DNA of 62,278 nt from Actinomycetes bacterium (GTDB taxonomy: Bacteria > Actinomycetota > Acidimicrobiia > Acidimicrobiales > RAAP-2): NCBI GenBank assembly GCA_021801235.1, contig JAJYYG010000074.1, positions 1 through 62,278 of the forward strand, in the 5' to 3' direction. A program made the translations under genes and the position numbers. Below are positions 1-8,872 of this stretch, one piece after another; position 1 is the first letter of the stretch, and every line of letters begins with the position of its first letter. The notes beneath the pieces are model-generated. The model searched no databases, was not told the DNA's origin, and saw nothing but the letters and a program-made list of their open reading frames with translations.

Positions 1-1158
1 GGCGGTCTTCGCGCCGGCAAGGCCTTCGGCCGCCCTCGCGCCGGCAAGGCCTTCGGCCGCCCTCGCGCCGGCAAGGCCTTCGGCCGCCACCCGGCCGGCG
101 CGGCCGGACCCGGCGCCACGGCCGATGGCGCTGGCCACCTTGTCGACCACCCGCTCGAACTGCTGCTCGTTGGTGGCGATGGCCCCCCGCAGGAAGGAGA
201 AGTCGTACCCGGCCTGGTCGGCGATGTGGGCGAGCGCCCGGGTGTCCTTGGGGAGGCAGCTCCCCCCCCAACCCGGCCCCGGGCGCAGGTACTCGAAGCC
301 GATCCGCTTGTCGTACCCGAGGCCCAGGATGACGTCGCGCACGTCGGCGCCGACCGCCTCGCAGAGGCCCGCCACCGCGTTGATGAAGCTCAGCTTGGTG
401 GCGAGGAAGGCGTTGGACGCATACTTGATGGTCTCCGCGGTCGCAGCGTCGGTGATCAGGAGGGGGGCGTGGGTCCCTGCGAACAGCTCGCCCACCCTTG
501 CGGCTGCGGCCTGGTCCTCCGCGCCCACCACGATCCGCTCCGGGTGGAGGCTGTCGCTCACGGCGGTCCCCTCCCGGAGGAATTCGGGGTTGGAGACCAC
601 CGTGACGTCGCGGCGCCCCAGCACCCGCTCTACCACCAGCGTCGAACCGACCGGCACGGTCGACTTGTTGACGATGACCGACCCCGGGGCCAGGTGCGGC
701 GCGATCTCGGCGGCCACCGCCTCCACGTAGGAGAGGTCGGCGGCCCCGTCTTCGCCCTGCGGGGTCGGGACGCACAGGAACACGAACTCGGCACCGCCCA
801 CCGCCGCCGACGCGCCGGTGACGAACTGCAGCCGCCCCGCGGCCAGGCCCTCTCGGACCAGCTCTCCCAGGCGGTCCTCCACGAAGGGGACCTCGCCCGT
901 CTGCAGCAGGGCGACCTTGGCCGGGTCGACGTCGGCGCAGACGACCCGGTGGCCCAGGTGGGCGAGCGTGGCGGCGGTGGGGAGCCCCACGTAGCCGACG
1001 CCGATGACGGCGACCGCGTGGCCCCGACCGTGCGGGAGCACCCGGACCGCGGCGCCACCGTGCCCGAAGTACGCCCCGGGAGCGCCGGCGTCGGCGTCCC
1101 CGGAGGCGACCGGCGGGGAGGCGGCTCCCCTGGGGGATCCGGGTGCACCCGAGGTCAC
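1..1158 (-). CDS. ugd: UDP-glucose 6-dehydrogenase (partial, 3' end outside window)
   Basis: NAD-dependent oxidation of UDP-glucose to UDP-glucuronate, a cytoplasmic precursor step for surface polysaccharide. The Rossmann motif GVGYVG sits at residues 53-58 and the catalytic Cys301 lies in GGSCLPKDT. About 386 codons are present; the frame runs off the left edge just as the C-terminal UDP-binding domain should begin. GTG at 1156-1158 was chosen because GGAGG stands 8 bases before it; this leaves about 46 low-complexity residues ahead of the Rossmann fold, so GTG at 1041 is a real alternative. It is last in the birA-rmlB-rmlD-ugd run. Odd feature: three in-frame copies of a nonapeptide (AAEGLAGAR-like) at the domain junction. 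Confidence 0.9.
   Translation of the reverse strand, partial: MTSGAPGSPRGAASPPVASGDADAGAPGAYFGHGGAAVRVLPHGRGHAVAVIGVGYVGLPTAATLAHLGHRVVCADVDPAKVALLQTGEVPFVEDRLGELVREGLAAGRLQFVTGASAAVGGAEFVFLCVPTPQGEDGAADLSYVEAVAAEIAPHLAPGSVIVNKSTVPVGSTLVVERVLGRRDVTVVSNPEFLREGTAVSDSLHPERIVVGAEDQAAAARVGELFAGTHAPLLITDAATAETIKYASNAFLATKLSFINAVAGLCEAVGADVRDVILGLGYDKRIGFEYLRPGPGWGGSCLPKDTRALAHIADQAGYDFSFLRGAIATNEQQFERVVDKVASAIGRGAGSGRAGRVAAEGLAGARAAEGLAGARAAEGLAGAKTA
11..90 (-). repeat. 27-bp tandem repeat, three copies, inside ugd
   Basis: A unit of 27 bases occurs at 11-37, 38-64 and 65-90 with only the outer edges differing. It is in frame with ugd on the minus strand and encodes three copies of AAEGLAGAR/K. 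The last copy runs into KTA, where the family normally has a GKTVAVLGLAFK-type strand, so the duplication lies at the start of the C-terminal domain. Confidence 0.9.
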
Positions 1159-1204
1159 GAGCCCCGCCTCCCCTCGTCGGCAGACAGGACGCCGCCAGCG
1201 CGCC

Positions 1205-2128
1205 TCATCGGACCGCCGGCTCCTCAAGCGCGCCGACCAGACGGTCGAGAGCGTCGGTCCAGTCCGGGAGCGCCGCTCGGCCCGAGAGCCGCAACGCGGC
1301 GTTGTCGAGACGGGAGTTGGCCGGGCGGGGGGCCGGGCGGGGTGGGTCAAGCTGGTCGGTGGTGATCGGCTCGACCCGGTCCGCGTCGAGGCCGGCCGAG
1401 TCCAGGACGGCCCGGGCGAAGCCGAACCACGTCGTCTCGCCCTGGTTCGTGACGTGGAACACGCCGGGGCAGCGGTCCAGCGCCAGGTCGACCAGGACGG
1501 GCGCCAGGTCGGCGGTGAAGGTGGGGGTCCCCACCTGGTCGTCCACGAACCGCAGCGGGCCGCCGCCGACGGTCGCCAGCCGGAGCACCGTCTTGGTCAT
1601 GTTCGCACCGTGGGCGCCGCTCACCCAGGCGGTGCGCACGACCGTGGTGGAGGATCCCCCGAGGACGAGCGCCTCGACCTCGCCGCCCAGCTTGCTCCGG
1701 CCGTACACCGACTGCGGATCGGTCCGGTCCCACTCGACGTAGGGACGGGACAGCTTCCCGTCGAACACGTAGTCGGTCGACACGTAGATGAGGTGGGCGC
1801 CGACGCGGACGGCCGCCTCGGCCACGTTGCGGGTGCCGAGGGCGTTGACACCGAACGCCCGGTCGGGATCCGCCTCGCAGGCGTCGACAGCGGTGAGGGC
1901 GCCGGCGTGGAGCACCACCTCGGGGCGGAACCCCTCGAACACCTCTCCGACCGCCGTGCGGTCGGAGACGTCGAGGGTGTCCACGTCGGTCGAGAGGACG
2001 TCCGCCCGACAGTCCCGGGCCGCTCCGGCCCTTCCCCCGGCCGGCACCCGGCCGGCGAGCACATCCCTGAGGTCCCGGCCCAGCTGGCCGTTGCCCCCGG
2101 TGACCAGCACCCGGGGTCCGCCGCTCAC
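1205..2128 (-). CDS. rmlD: dTDP-4-dehydrorhamnose reductase
   Basis: Reduces dTDP-4-keto-L-rhamnose to dTDP-L-rhamnose with NAD(P)H, the last step of dTDP-rhamnose synthesis. A 307-residue protein with GGNGQLG at residues 11-17, the STDYVFDG segment, and the SDR catalytic pair Tyr142 and Lys146 in YGRSK. The GTG start at 2126-2128 overlaps the TGA of rmlB as GTGA, with GGGAAG upstream; this is preferred over a longer in-frame extension that would lie inside rmlB. Translational coupling to rmlB is likely. No rmlA is visible in the window, and a cupin resembling rmlC lies 50 kb away. Confidence 0.93.
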   Translation of the reverse strand: MSGGPRVLVTGGNGQLGRDLRDVLAGRVPAGGRAGAARDCRADVLSTDVDTLDVSDRTAVGEVFEGFRPEVVLHAGALTAVDACEADPDRAFGVNALGTRNVAEAAVRVGAHLIYVSTDYVFDGKLSRPYVEWDRTDPQSVYGRSKLGGEVEALVLGGSSTTVVRTAWVSGAHGANMTKTVLRLATVGGGPLRFVDDQVGTPTFTADLAPVLVDLALDRCPGVFHVTNQGETTWFGFARAVLDSAGLDADRVEPITTDQLDPPRPAPRPANSRLDNAALRLSGRAALPDWTDALDRLVGALEEPAVR

Positions 2129-3153
2129 GTCGACGGCTTCCCGCCACGCGGGGAGGTAGCCCACCCGCCCTCGAGCACCGGCGCCCGGTCCCGCAGAGGC
2201 TCCCACCAGTCACGGTGCGCCGCGTACCAGGCCACCGTGGCCGCCAGGCCCTCCGCGAACGGGACGGTCGGCTCCCATCCCAGCGACGTCCGGATCTTCG
2301 ACGAATCGAGCAGGTAGCGACGGTCGTGCCCGGGGCGGTCCGGGACGATCTCCTTCAGGGTCGAAGGGCGACCCGTGGCGGCCAGCACCGCGTCCGCGAT
2401 CTCCTCGATGCTCGCCTCCACCCCGCTGCCGACGTTGTAGGTCTCGCCGACCTCCCCGTGCTGGAGCACCAGCTCCACCGCCCGGCAGTGGTCGTCCACG
2501 TGGAGCCACTCTCGGCGGTTCTGGGTCGACGCGTACAACGGCAGGGGCTGGTCGTCGAGTGCCTTGGCCGTGAACAGGGGGATGACTTTCTCGGGGAACT
2601 GGTACGGGCCGTAGTTGTTGCAGCAGTTGGTGATGGTGGCCGGGAGGCCGAACGTCTCCGCGTAGGCCCGTACGGCATGGTCTGCCCCCGCCTTCGAGGC
2701 GTTGTACGGCGTGCGCGGCCGGTAGGCCGTCTCCTCGGTGAAGACCTCGTCAGAGTCGAGCGGCAGGTCCCCGTACACCTCGCAGGTCGAGATGTGGTGG
2801 AACCTCGAGACCCCGTGGCGGCGGGCCGCCTCCGCCAGCGTCTGGGTCCCCAGCACGTTGGTGCGAAAGAAGCGCGCGGGGTCGAGAATGGCCAGGCTGT
2901 TGTGAGACTCGGCGGCGAAGTTCACGATCACGTCCAGCTGGTGCTCGGCGAGCACCTCCGCCACCAGGTCGAGGTCGCCGATGTCCCCGTGCACGAAGGG
3001 AACCCGGTCTTCGACGTCGGCCAGGTTGGGGCGGTTGCCTGCGTAGGTCAACACGTCGAGGGCGACGACGAGGTCGTCCGGGTGCCGCTCGACCCAGTAC
3101 CGGACGAAGTTGGACCCGATGAACCCTGCGGCGCCAGTCACGAGTAGTCGCAT
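2125..3153 (-). CDS. rmlB: dTDP-glucose 4,6-dehydratase-like, catalytic Asp replaced by Cys
   Basis: Extended SDR of 342 residues that would convert dTDP-glucose to dTDP-4-keto-6-deoxyglucose. GxxGFIG nucleotide motif at residues 7-13, Tyr150 and Lys154 (YNASK), and the [11 protein letters not shown] segment are typical of the family. The usual STDEVYG active-site string reads STCEVYG here, so the acid Asp is Cys124 while Thr123 and Glu125 stay; the nearby ESHVDRS-type loop reads ESHNSLA. ATG at 3153 has a TAGCAT box 9 bases upstream and little Shine-Dalgarno. It is followed by rmlD with a 4-base overlap and preceded by birA with 12 bases between. It may belong to a divergent subgroup with a somewhat different NDP-sugar substrate. 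Confidence 0.88.
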   Translation of the reverse strand: MRLLVTGAAGFIGSNFVRYWVERHPDDLVVALDVLTYAGNRPNLADVEDRVPFVHGDIGDLDLVAEVLAEHQLDVIVNFAAESHNSLAILDPARFFRTNVLGTQTLAEAARRHGVSRFHHISTCEVYGDLPLDSDEVFTEETAYRPRTPYNASKAGADHAVRAYAETFGLPATITNCCNNYGPYQFPEKVIPLFTAKALDDQPLPLYASTQNRREWLHVDDHCRAVELVLQHGEVGETYNVGSGVEASIEEIADAVLAATGRPSTLKEIVPDRPGHDRRYLLDSSKIRTSLGWEPTVPFAEGLAATVAWYAAHRDWWEPLRDRAPVLEGGWATSPRGGKPST

Positions 3154-3162
3154 GATGGCGGC

Positions 3163-3168
3163 ATGCTA
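3163..3168 (-). promoter_or_regulatory. TAGCAT box before rmlB start
   Basis: On the minus strand TAGCAT ends 9 bases before the rmlB ATG, with no good Shine-Dalgarno between. It fits a sigma-A -10 hexamer giving a very short leader. It lies at the 3' end of birA, so rmlB may have its own promoter as well as read-through. Confidence 0.35.
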
Positions 3169-3987
3169 CTCGCTGGTGACCCTCCCACCTGGGGCGGAAG
3201 GGAGGTCCCGCTCCTCCGCCGGCCGGAGATGGACCACGTCGCCGGCCACCACGGTGCGCGTCCCCGAGGGAGTGGCGACCACCAGGTGCCCCTCGTCGGT
3301 CACCCCGGTCGCCGTCCCGTCGAACGACCCGTTGGCCAGCTGGATCCGGACCCGCGCACCGACGGTGGCGCACCTCCGGCGCAGCTCGTCCGCCTGTGCC
3401 GATCGGCCGGCGGCGGTGCCGAGGGCGGTGACGCGGGGCTCGAGGGATACGAGCAGGTCCGCGAGGAGGGACTCCCGCTCGACGGGACGGCCGGCCTCCT
3501 GGCTCAACGAGGTGGCCCGGCCCACCAGCTCGGCCGGCAGGTCCGCGTCGGAGCCGGGCCACCCCACGTTCACGCCGATCCCCACCACCACCGAGGCCGG
3601 GAGGCCCGGCCGCCCCGGGGCGTCGGCCTCGGCGAGCACGCCGGCCAGCTTGCGACCGTCCGCCGCCAGCAGGTCGTTCGGCCACTTGAAGACCGGGGTG
3701 ACCCCGGCGACGGCCTGGCAGGCGTCCGCCGCAGCCAGCGCCACCACCGTGCTCAACAGGTGTCGGGATGCGACCGGGAGGTCCGGCCGCAGGAGGATCG
3801 AGCACAGGAGGTTCGCCCCGGGGGGTGCCTCCCACCGCCGCCCGAGTCGGCCCCGGCCGGCTTCCTGGTGGTCGGCCACGGCCACCACCCCCTCGGGCGC
3901 GCCGGCACGGGCCTCGTCGAGGAGGTACCGGTTGGTCGAGTCCACCGAGTGGAGCCACCGGATGTCCCCGAACCTGTTCCCCGGCAC
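3166..3987 (-). CDS. birA: Biotin--[acetyl-CoA-carboxylase] ligase
   Basis: Activates biotin with ATP and transfers it to the lysine of biotin carrier domains. The 273-residue protein has the biotinyl-AMP loop GRGRLG at residues 44-49, KWPND at 101-105 and GRKLAG at 111-116. There is no N-terminal helix-turn-helix, so it is a monofunctional enzyme, not a repressor. The GTG start at 3987 has a TAGGGT box six bases upstream, suggesting a leaderless transcript. It is divergent from the biotin carboxylase/BCCP gene at 4105, whose AMKM lysine is its obvious substrate. It heads the run leading to rmlB. Confidence 0.92.
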   Translation of the reverse strand: MPGNRFGDIRWLHSVDSTNRYLLDEARAGAPEGVVAVADHQEAGRGRLGRRWEAPPGANLLCSILLRPDLPVASRHLLSTVVALAAADACQAVAGVTPVFKWPNDLLAADGRKLAGVLAEADAPGRPGLPASVVVGIGVNVGWPGSDADLPAELVGRATSLSQEAGRPVERESLLADLLVSLEPRVTALGTAAGRSAQADELRRRCATVGARVRIQLANGSFDGTATGVTDEGHLVVATPSGTRTVVAGDVVHLRPAEERDLPSAPGGRVTSE

Positions 3988-3993
3988 CCGCCC

Positions 3994-3999
3994 ACCCTA
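3994..3999 (-). promoter_or_regulatory. TAGGGT -10 box for birA (leaderless candidate)
   Basis: Minus-strand TAGGGT ends exactly six bases before the GTG of birA. If it is the -10 element, transcription would begin at or next to the start codon. Confidence 0.4.
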
Positions 4000-4104
4000 C
4001 GGCCCGCTCCCCGACGTGGCACGCACCCCGTCCGCCGTGCCAGTGTGGTAGCGCCCGAGGGCGGTCGCCAGGACCGCCGACGACTCCGATTCGAAAGGCC
4101 GAGC

Positions 4105-5874
4105 GTGCTGAAGAAGGTCCTCATCGCCAACCGCGGGGAGATCGCGGTCCGGGTCATCCGGACGTGCCGCGAGCTCGGGGTGGCCACCGTCGCCGTGTAC
4201 TCGGAGCTCGATCGGGACGCGCTCCACGTCCGCCTGGCCGACGAGGCGTACGCGCTCGGGGGCCAGACCGCGGCGGAGAGCTACCTCAACACGGGCGCCA
4301 TCCTCGATGCCATCGAGCGGAGCGGCGCCGACGCCGTCCACCCCGGGTACGGGTTCTTCTCCGAGAACACCGACTTCGCCCGGGCGATCACCGAGCGGGG
4401 GGTCACCTTCATCGGGCCGCCCCCCGAGGCCATCGAGGTGATGGGGGACAAGATCAGCTCCCGCCATGCCGCCGAGCGGGCCGGCGTCTCCGGGGTCCCC
4501 GGCCGCTCCGAGGTGCTCGCCTCCCCGGACGAGGTCACCGCCTTCGGCGCCGAGCACGGGTGGCCGGTGGCGATCAAGGCCGCCTACGGCGGGGGCGGCC
4601 GCGGGATGAAGGTGGTCGGGGGGCCCGAAGGTGCCGCCGAGGCGCTCGAGTCCGCCCAGCGCGAGGCGCTCGCCTACTTCGGCCGTGACGAGTGCTACGT
4701 CGAGCGGTACCTGGCGTGGCCCCGTCACGTCGAGATGCAGGTGATCGCCGACACCCACGGTCATACCCTGTGGCTCGGCGAGCGCGACTGCTCCGCCCAG
4801 CGCCGGCACCAGAAGCTGGTGGAGGAGAGCCCCGCCCCCGACTTCCCCGACTCGGTGCGCCGGGCGATGGGCGAGGCGTCGGTGAAGGTCGCCGAGGCGT
4901 GCGGCTACGTCAACGCCGGCACCGTCGAGTTCCTCTACCAGGACGGGGAGTTCTTCTTCCTCGAGATGAACACCCGGCTGCAGGTCGAGCACCCGGTCAC
5001 CGAGCTGGTCACCGGGCTCGATCTGGTCGAATGGCAGCTCCGGGTGGCCTCGGGCGAGCCGCTCGGCTTCACCCAGGACGACGTCCGCCGGGACGGCCAC
5101 GCCATCGAGGTGCGGATTAACGCGGAGGACCCGGCCGGGGGGGCCTTCGTCCCCTCCCCCGGCACCATCACCCGGTTCGTGGCACCCGGCGGACCCGGGG
5201 TGCGACTCGACGCCGGGTACGGCACCGGCGACACGGTCAGCCAGTTCTACGACAACCTGATCGCCAAGCTGGTGGTGTGGGGCAAGGACCGCGAGTCGGC
5301 CAGGCGCCGGATGCTCCGGGCCATCGAGGAGACCGTGGTGGAGGGTGTCGCCACCACGCTCCCGGCGGACGTGGCGATCCTCTCCCATCCCGACTTCGCC
5401 GCCGGCACCCACTCGACGAACTGGGTCGAGCAGTCGCTCGACCTCAGCTCGGTCACCGCCGGGGAGCCCGGGGCCGCTGCGTCGTCGACGGAGGCGGAGC
5501 AGGTGGACCGGGTCCTGCGGGACGTCACCGCCGAGGTCGACGGCCGCCGTTACCAGGTCAAGCTGTGGGTGCCCGACGTCGGGGCGGCCGTGCCCGGGCC
5601 GGCCCCCGGCCGGTCGGCGTCCGGCCCCTCGCGTCCCAAGGCGGCCGCCAGCGGCTCCGGGTCGGGAACGGTCGCGGTCCCCATGCAGGGGACGGTCGTC
5701 AAGGTGCTGGTCGAGGTGGGGGACGCAGTGGAGGTCGGCCAGACCGTCTGCGTGCTCGAGGCGATGAAGATGGAGAACAACGTCAACGCCGAGAAGGCCG
5801 GGACGGTGACCGAGCTGAAGGTGGCCGCCGGAGCCTCGGTCGGACCGGGCGACGTCATCGCCATCATCGCCTGA
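4105..5874 (+). CDS. accA: Acyl-CoA carboxylase alpha subunit (biotin carboxylase + BCCP)
   Basis: ATP-dependent carboxylation of a carrier biotin, feeding a carboxyltransferase beta subunit to make malonyl-CoA or methylmalonyl-CoA. The 589 residues comprise the biotin carboxylase N-domain starting [14 protein letters not shown], the ATP-grasp core with a GGGGRGMK loop, the C-domain, a Ser/Gly/Pro-rich linker near 500-520, and a C-terminal biotinyl domain with AMKM (Lys555). GTG at 4105 begins right at the conserved N-terminus, with GAAAGG six bases upstream; a longer in-frame extension runs antisense through birA and is rejected. No carboxyltransferase subunit is in the window, so the acyl-CoA substrate is unknown. 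Confidence 0.95.
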   Translation: MLKKVLIANRGEIAVRVIRTCRELGVATVAVYSELDRDALHVRLADEAYALGGQTAAESYLNTGAILDAIERSGADAVHPGYGFFSENTDFARAITERGVTFIGPPPEAIEVMGDKISSRHAAERAGVSGVPGRSEVLASPDEVTAFGAEHGWPVAIKAAYGGGGRGMKVVGGPEGAAEALESAQREALAYFGRDECYVERYLAWPRHVEMQVIADTHGHTLWLGERDCSAQRRHQKLVEESPAPDFPDSVRRAMGEASVKVAEACGYVNAGTVEFLYQDGEFFFLEMNTRLQVEHPVTELVTGLDLVEWQLRVASGEPLGFTQDDVRRDGHAIEVRINAEDPAGGAFVPSPGTITRFVAPGGPGVRLDAGYGTGDTVSQFYDNLIAKLVVWGKDRESARRRMLRAIEETVVEGVATTLPADVAILSHPDFAAGTHSTNWVEQSLDLSSVTAGEPGAAASSTEAEQVDRVLRDVTAEVDGRRYQVKLWVPDVGAAVPGPAPGRSASGPSRPKAAASGSGSGTVAVPMQGTVVKVLVEVGDAVEVGQTVCVLEAMKMENNVNAEKAGTVTELKVAAGASVGPGDVIAIIA

Positions 5875-5936
5875 GCGGTCCGGCAGTCCGGCAGTCCGGC
5901 GGGACGGTCGGTGACAGCCGGGTGTCCGGTGGCCGG

Positions 5937-5963
5937 CTTGGCGCCGGCAGCTTGGCGCCGGCA
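5937..5963 (+). repeat. 14-bp direct repeat upstream of M20 gene
   Basis: CTTGGCGCCGGCA occurs at 5937-5949 and again at 5951-5963, each holding the palindrome GGCGCC. A second small repeat of CAGTCCGGC lies just upstream near 5884-5900. Together they fill most of the 105-base gap between the carboxylase and the M20 gene. They could be replication slippage or a paired binding site. Confidence 0.6.
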
Positions 5964-5979
5964 CGGAGAGGACCAGGAC

Positions 5980-7200
5980 ATGGCTGACCACGACCCGACT
6001 CATCAGGACACCGCCGACCCGGCGGCCGTCCGGCACTCCGAGCATGCCGACGCCGTCCGGAGCGCGGTCGACGCCGCGCTGGACGAGCTGGTGGGCCTCA
6101 GCCATGCCATCCACGGGAGCCCCGAGACCGCGTTCGCCGAGGAGCGTGCCGCCGCCTGGACCGCATCGCTCCTCGAGCGCCACGGATTCTCCGTGACCCG
6201 GGGCATCGCCGGCATGCCCACCGCCTTCAGCGCCGAGATCGGGGACGGACCGCTGGTGGTTGCGGTGTGCGCGGAGTACGACGCCCTCCCCGGGGTGGGG
6301 CACGCGTGCGGCCACAACGTCATCGCCGCCACCGCCGCCGGAGCGGCGATCGGGCTCGCTCCCGTCGCGGGGGCATCGGGTCTGACCGTCCGCGTGCTCG
6401 GGACCCCGGCCGAGGAGGGCGGCGGCGGCAAGGTGGTGATGCTCGACCACGGCGTGTTCGACGACGTCCACGCGGCGATGATGGTGCACCCCTGGCCGAG
6501 CGAACACCTCCAGGCCACCTGCCTGGCCGTCTCCCACTTCGACGTGCACGTCACCGGGCGCACCGCCCACGCCTCGGCAGCTCCGTGGCAGGGAATCAAC
6601 GCCGGCGACGCCATGGTGGTCGCCCAGGTCGCGCTGGGCCTGCTCCGCCAGCAGCTTCCTCCCGGCGACCAGGTGCACGGCGTGGTGACCGAGGGCGGGG
6701 AGGCGGCCAACATCATCCCCGGCGCGGTGTCGGGCCGCTTCATGTGCCGTTCACTGACCGCCGAGGGGTTGGCCGCCCTGGAGCCCCGGGTGCGGGCGTG
6801 CTTCGAAGCGGGCGCCCTGGCCGCCGGCGCGTCGGTGGCGTTCGACCGCCTTGCGCCCGACTACACCCACATGGAGAGCGACCCCGGTCTCCTGGCCGCC
6901 TACCGGACCAACGCCGAGCGGCTGGGGCGCTCGTTCGCGCTCGACGACGCCGGCGTGCCCCCGCCGAGCCTGTCGACCGACATGGCCAACGTCTCCCTGG
7001 CGGTTCCCGCCATCCACCCGCTGCTCGCCATCGACTCCGGCGGGGCGGTCAACCACCAGCCCGAGTTCGCTGCCGCCTGCATCACCGGGTCTGCGGACGC
7101 CGCGGTGCGGGAGGGGTCGCTCGCCCTGGCGTGGACGGCGATCGACGCCGCCGAGCCCGGCCCGCTCCGGGACCGGCTGCTCGCCCGCCGGAGCGCCTGA
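5980..7200 (+). CDS. M20 family metallo-amidohydrolase
   Basis: A 406-residue zinc peptidase/amidohydrolase, probably splitting an amide such as an N-acyl amino acid, a p-aminobenzoyl-glutamate-like compound or a peptide; the substrate cannot be read from sequence. The metal motif HACGHN is followed by PAEEGGGG carrying the metal-ligand and general-base glutamates, and then by the lid/dimerisation domain around GRTAHAS. It is closest in style to the AbgB/AmhX group. ATG at 5980 has GGAGAGG about nine bases upstream. It follows the carboxylase gene on the same strand and ends 8 bases before the convergent mutase gene. Confidence 0.88.
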   Translation: MADHDPTHQDTADPAAVRHSEHADAVRSAVDAALDELVGLSHAIHGSPETAFAEERAAAWTASLLERHGFSVTRGIAGMPTAFSAEIGDGPLVVAVCAEYDALPGVGHACGHNVIAATAAGAAIGLAPVAGASGLTVRVLGTPAEEGGGGKVVMLDHGVFDDVHAAMMVHPWPSEHLQATCLAVSHFDVHVTGRTAHASAAPWQGINAGDAMVVAQVALGLLRQQLPPGDQVHGVVTEGGEAANIIPGAVSGRFMCRSLTAEGLAALEPRVRACFEAGALAAGASVAFDRLAPDYTHMESDPGLLAAYRTNAERLGRSFALDDAGVPPPSLSTDMANVSLAVPAIHPLLAIDSGGAVNHQPEFAAACITGSADAAVREGSLALAWTAIDAAEPGPLRDRLLARRSA

Positions 7201-7208
7201 GGCCGGGG

Positions 7209-8816
7209 TCAGCCGCCCGGGCGGAACTCCCCGAACACGCTCCGCAGCACGTCGGAGACCTCGCCCAGGGTCGCCATCCGCCCCAGGGCGACCTTCATCG
7301 GCACGAGAAGGTTCTGGGTGCCGCGGGCGGCCGCCTCCACGTCGGCCAGGGCGGCGTCCACCCCTGCCTGGTCGCGCCGGGCCCGGACCCCCTTCACCGA
7401 GGCGACCTGCGAGCGTTGCAGCTCCTCGTCGATGGGGAAGACCTCGGCCGGGTCCTCCGTCTCGTCCACGAACCGGTTCACCCCGACCACGACCTTGTCA
7501 CCCGAGTCGATCGCCTTGGCGTAGGCGTAGGCAGCCTGCTCGATCTCTTGTTGCATGTACTGGGCCTCGATGGCGTCGACCGCTCCGCCCATGGCATCGA
7601 TCCGTTCGAGATACTCCCAGGCGGCCGCCTCCACCTCGTCGGTCAGCGACTCGACGAACCATGAACCTGCCAGCGGGTCGACCGTGTCGGCGATGCCCGA
7701 CTCGTAGCCCACGATCTGCTGGGTCCGCAGGGCGATCTTGGCCGCCTTCTGCGTGGGCAGGCCGAGCGCCTCGTCGAAGCCGTTGGTGTGGAGGCTCTGG
7801 GTGCCGCCGAGCGCGGCGGCCAACGCCTGGAGGGTGACCCGGACGATGTTGTTCTCCGGCTGCTGGGCGGTGAGGGTCGAGCCCCCGGTCTGGGTGTGGA
7901 ACCGCAGCAGGGTCGACTTCACGTCGTGGGCCCCGAAGCGCTCGGTCACGATCTTCGCCCACATGCGGCGGGCGGCCCGGTACTTGGCCACCTCCTCGAA
8001 CAGGTTGTTGTGGGCGTTCCAGAAGAAGCTGAGGCGGGGAGCGAACGCGTCGATCTCGAGCCCGGCCGCCAGGGCCGCCTCGACGTAGGCGATGCCGTTG
8101 GCGATGGTGAAGGCGATCTCCTGGACGGCGGTGGAGCCGGCCTCGCGGATGTGGTAGCCGGAGATCGAGATCGTGTTCCACGCCGGGAGGTGCTCGGCGC
8201 AGTAGGAGAAGGTGTCGGTGACCAGGCGCATGGAGGGTCGCGGCGGGTAGATGTAGGTCCCGCGCGCCACGTACTCCTTCAGGATGTCGTTCTGGATGGT
8301 GCCGTTCAACAGGGTGCCGTCGACGCCGTTCTCCTCGGCCACCAGTTGGTAGAGCAGCAGCAGGATGGCGGCCGTCGCGTTGATGGTCATCGAGGTGCTG
8401 ACCGTGTCGAGGGGCAGGCCGGCCAGCAGCAGCCGCATGTCCTCCAGCGAGTCGATCGCCACCCCGACCTTGCCCACCTCGCCCTCGGACCGGGGGTGGT
8501 CGGAGTCGTACCCCATCTGGGTGGGGAGGTCGAACGCGCACGAGAGCCCGGTCTGACCGGCGCCGAGGAGGAACTTGAACCGCTCGTTGGTGGAGGTGGC
8601 GGTGCCGAAGCCGGCGTACTGGCGCATGGTCCACAGCCGCCCCCGGTACATGTCGGGCCGGATACCCCGGGTGAACGGGTACCGCCCCGGCTCCCCCAGC
8701 CGCTCCGCGGGGTCCCACCCCTCAAGGTCCGCCGGACCGTAGACGGGGCGGACCTCGATGCCGGAGTCGGTGCGTCGCTCGCGGGAGCCCTTCGGGGGCG
8801 TACTGTCGGGTGCCAT
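7209..8816 (-). CDS. Methylmalonyl-CoA mutase large (catalytic) subunit, single-domain form
   Basis: Radical B12 enzyme interconverting methylmalonyl-CoA and succinyl-CoA, or a related acyl-CoA pair. The 535 residues hold only the TIM-barrel substrate domain and end without a B12-binding DxHxxG domain, so a separate small subunit is needed; none is visible here. Tyr67 in RQYAGF, Gln175 in TIQND and Arg185 before TYIYPP match the residues that bind methylmalonyl-CoA in characterised mutases, arguing against isobutyryl-CoA mutase (Phe/Gln there). ATG at 8816 has a TAACCT box 7 bases upstream and no Shine-Dalgarno. A longer in-frame extension overlaps the rhodanese-MoeB gene and is rejected. Confidence 0.92.
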   Translation of the reverse strand: MAPDSTPPKGSRERRTDSGIEVRPVYGPADLEGWDPAERLGEPGRYPFTRGIRPDMYRGRLWTMRQYAGFGTATSTNERFKFLLGAGQTGLSCAFDLPTQMGYDSDHPRSEGEVGKVGVAIDSLEDMRLLLAGLPLDTVSTSMTINATAAILLLLYQLVAEENGVDGTLLNGTIQNDILKEYVARGTYIYPPRPSMRLVTDTFSYCAEHLPAWNTISISGYHIREAGSTAVQEIAFTIANGIAYVEAALAAGLEIDAFAPRLSFFWNAHNNLFEEVAKYRAARRMWAKIVTERFGAHDVKSTLLRFHTQTGGSTLTAQQPENNIVRVTLQALAAALGGTQSLHTNGFDEALGLPTQKAAKIALRTQQIVGYESGIADTVDPLAGSWFVESLTDEVEAAAWEYLERIDAMGGAVDAIEAQYMQQEIEQAAYAYAKAIDSGDKVVVGVNRFVDETEDPAEVFPIDEELQRSQVASVKGVRARRDQAGVDAALADVEAAARGTQNLLVPMKVALGRMATLGEVSDVLRSVFGEFRPGG

Positions 8817-8823
8817 AGGCCCC

Positions 8824-8829
8824 AGGTTA
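8824..8829 (-). promoter_or_regulatory. TAACCT -10 box for mutase gene (leaderless candidate)
   Basis: Minus-strand TAACCT ends seven bases before the ATG of the mutase gene, which lacks a convincing Shine-Dalgarno. Confidence 0.4.
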
Positions 8830-8845
8830 CGGTCTCCGGGGAGGG

Positions 8846-8870
8846 GTCCGGCGCGGGGACGCGCCCGGAC
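8846..8870 (-). terminator. GC hairpin between moeZ and the mutase gene
   Basis: GTCCGG and CCGGAC arms enclose a CGCG/CGCG inner stem with one bulged base, immediately after the moeZ stop. There is no T-run, so it would be a GC-hairpin terminator of the kind common in actinobacteria, or a leader structure for the mutase gene. Confidence 0.35.
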
Positions 8871-8872
8871 GG

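Noticed and set aside
3997-6678. 893-codon minus-strand open frame
   Set aside because: Antisense to the carboxylase gene, Pro/His/Gly-rich with no family features. The plus-strand protein is clearly real; long antisense frames are expected at this GC content.
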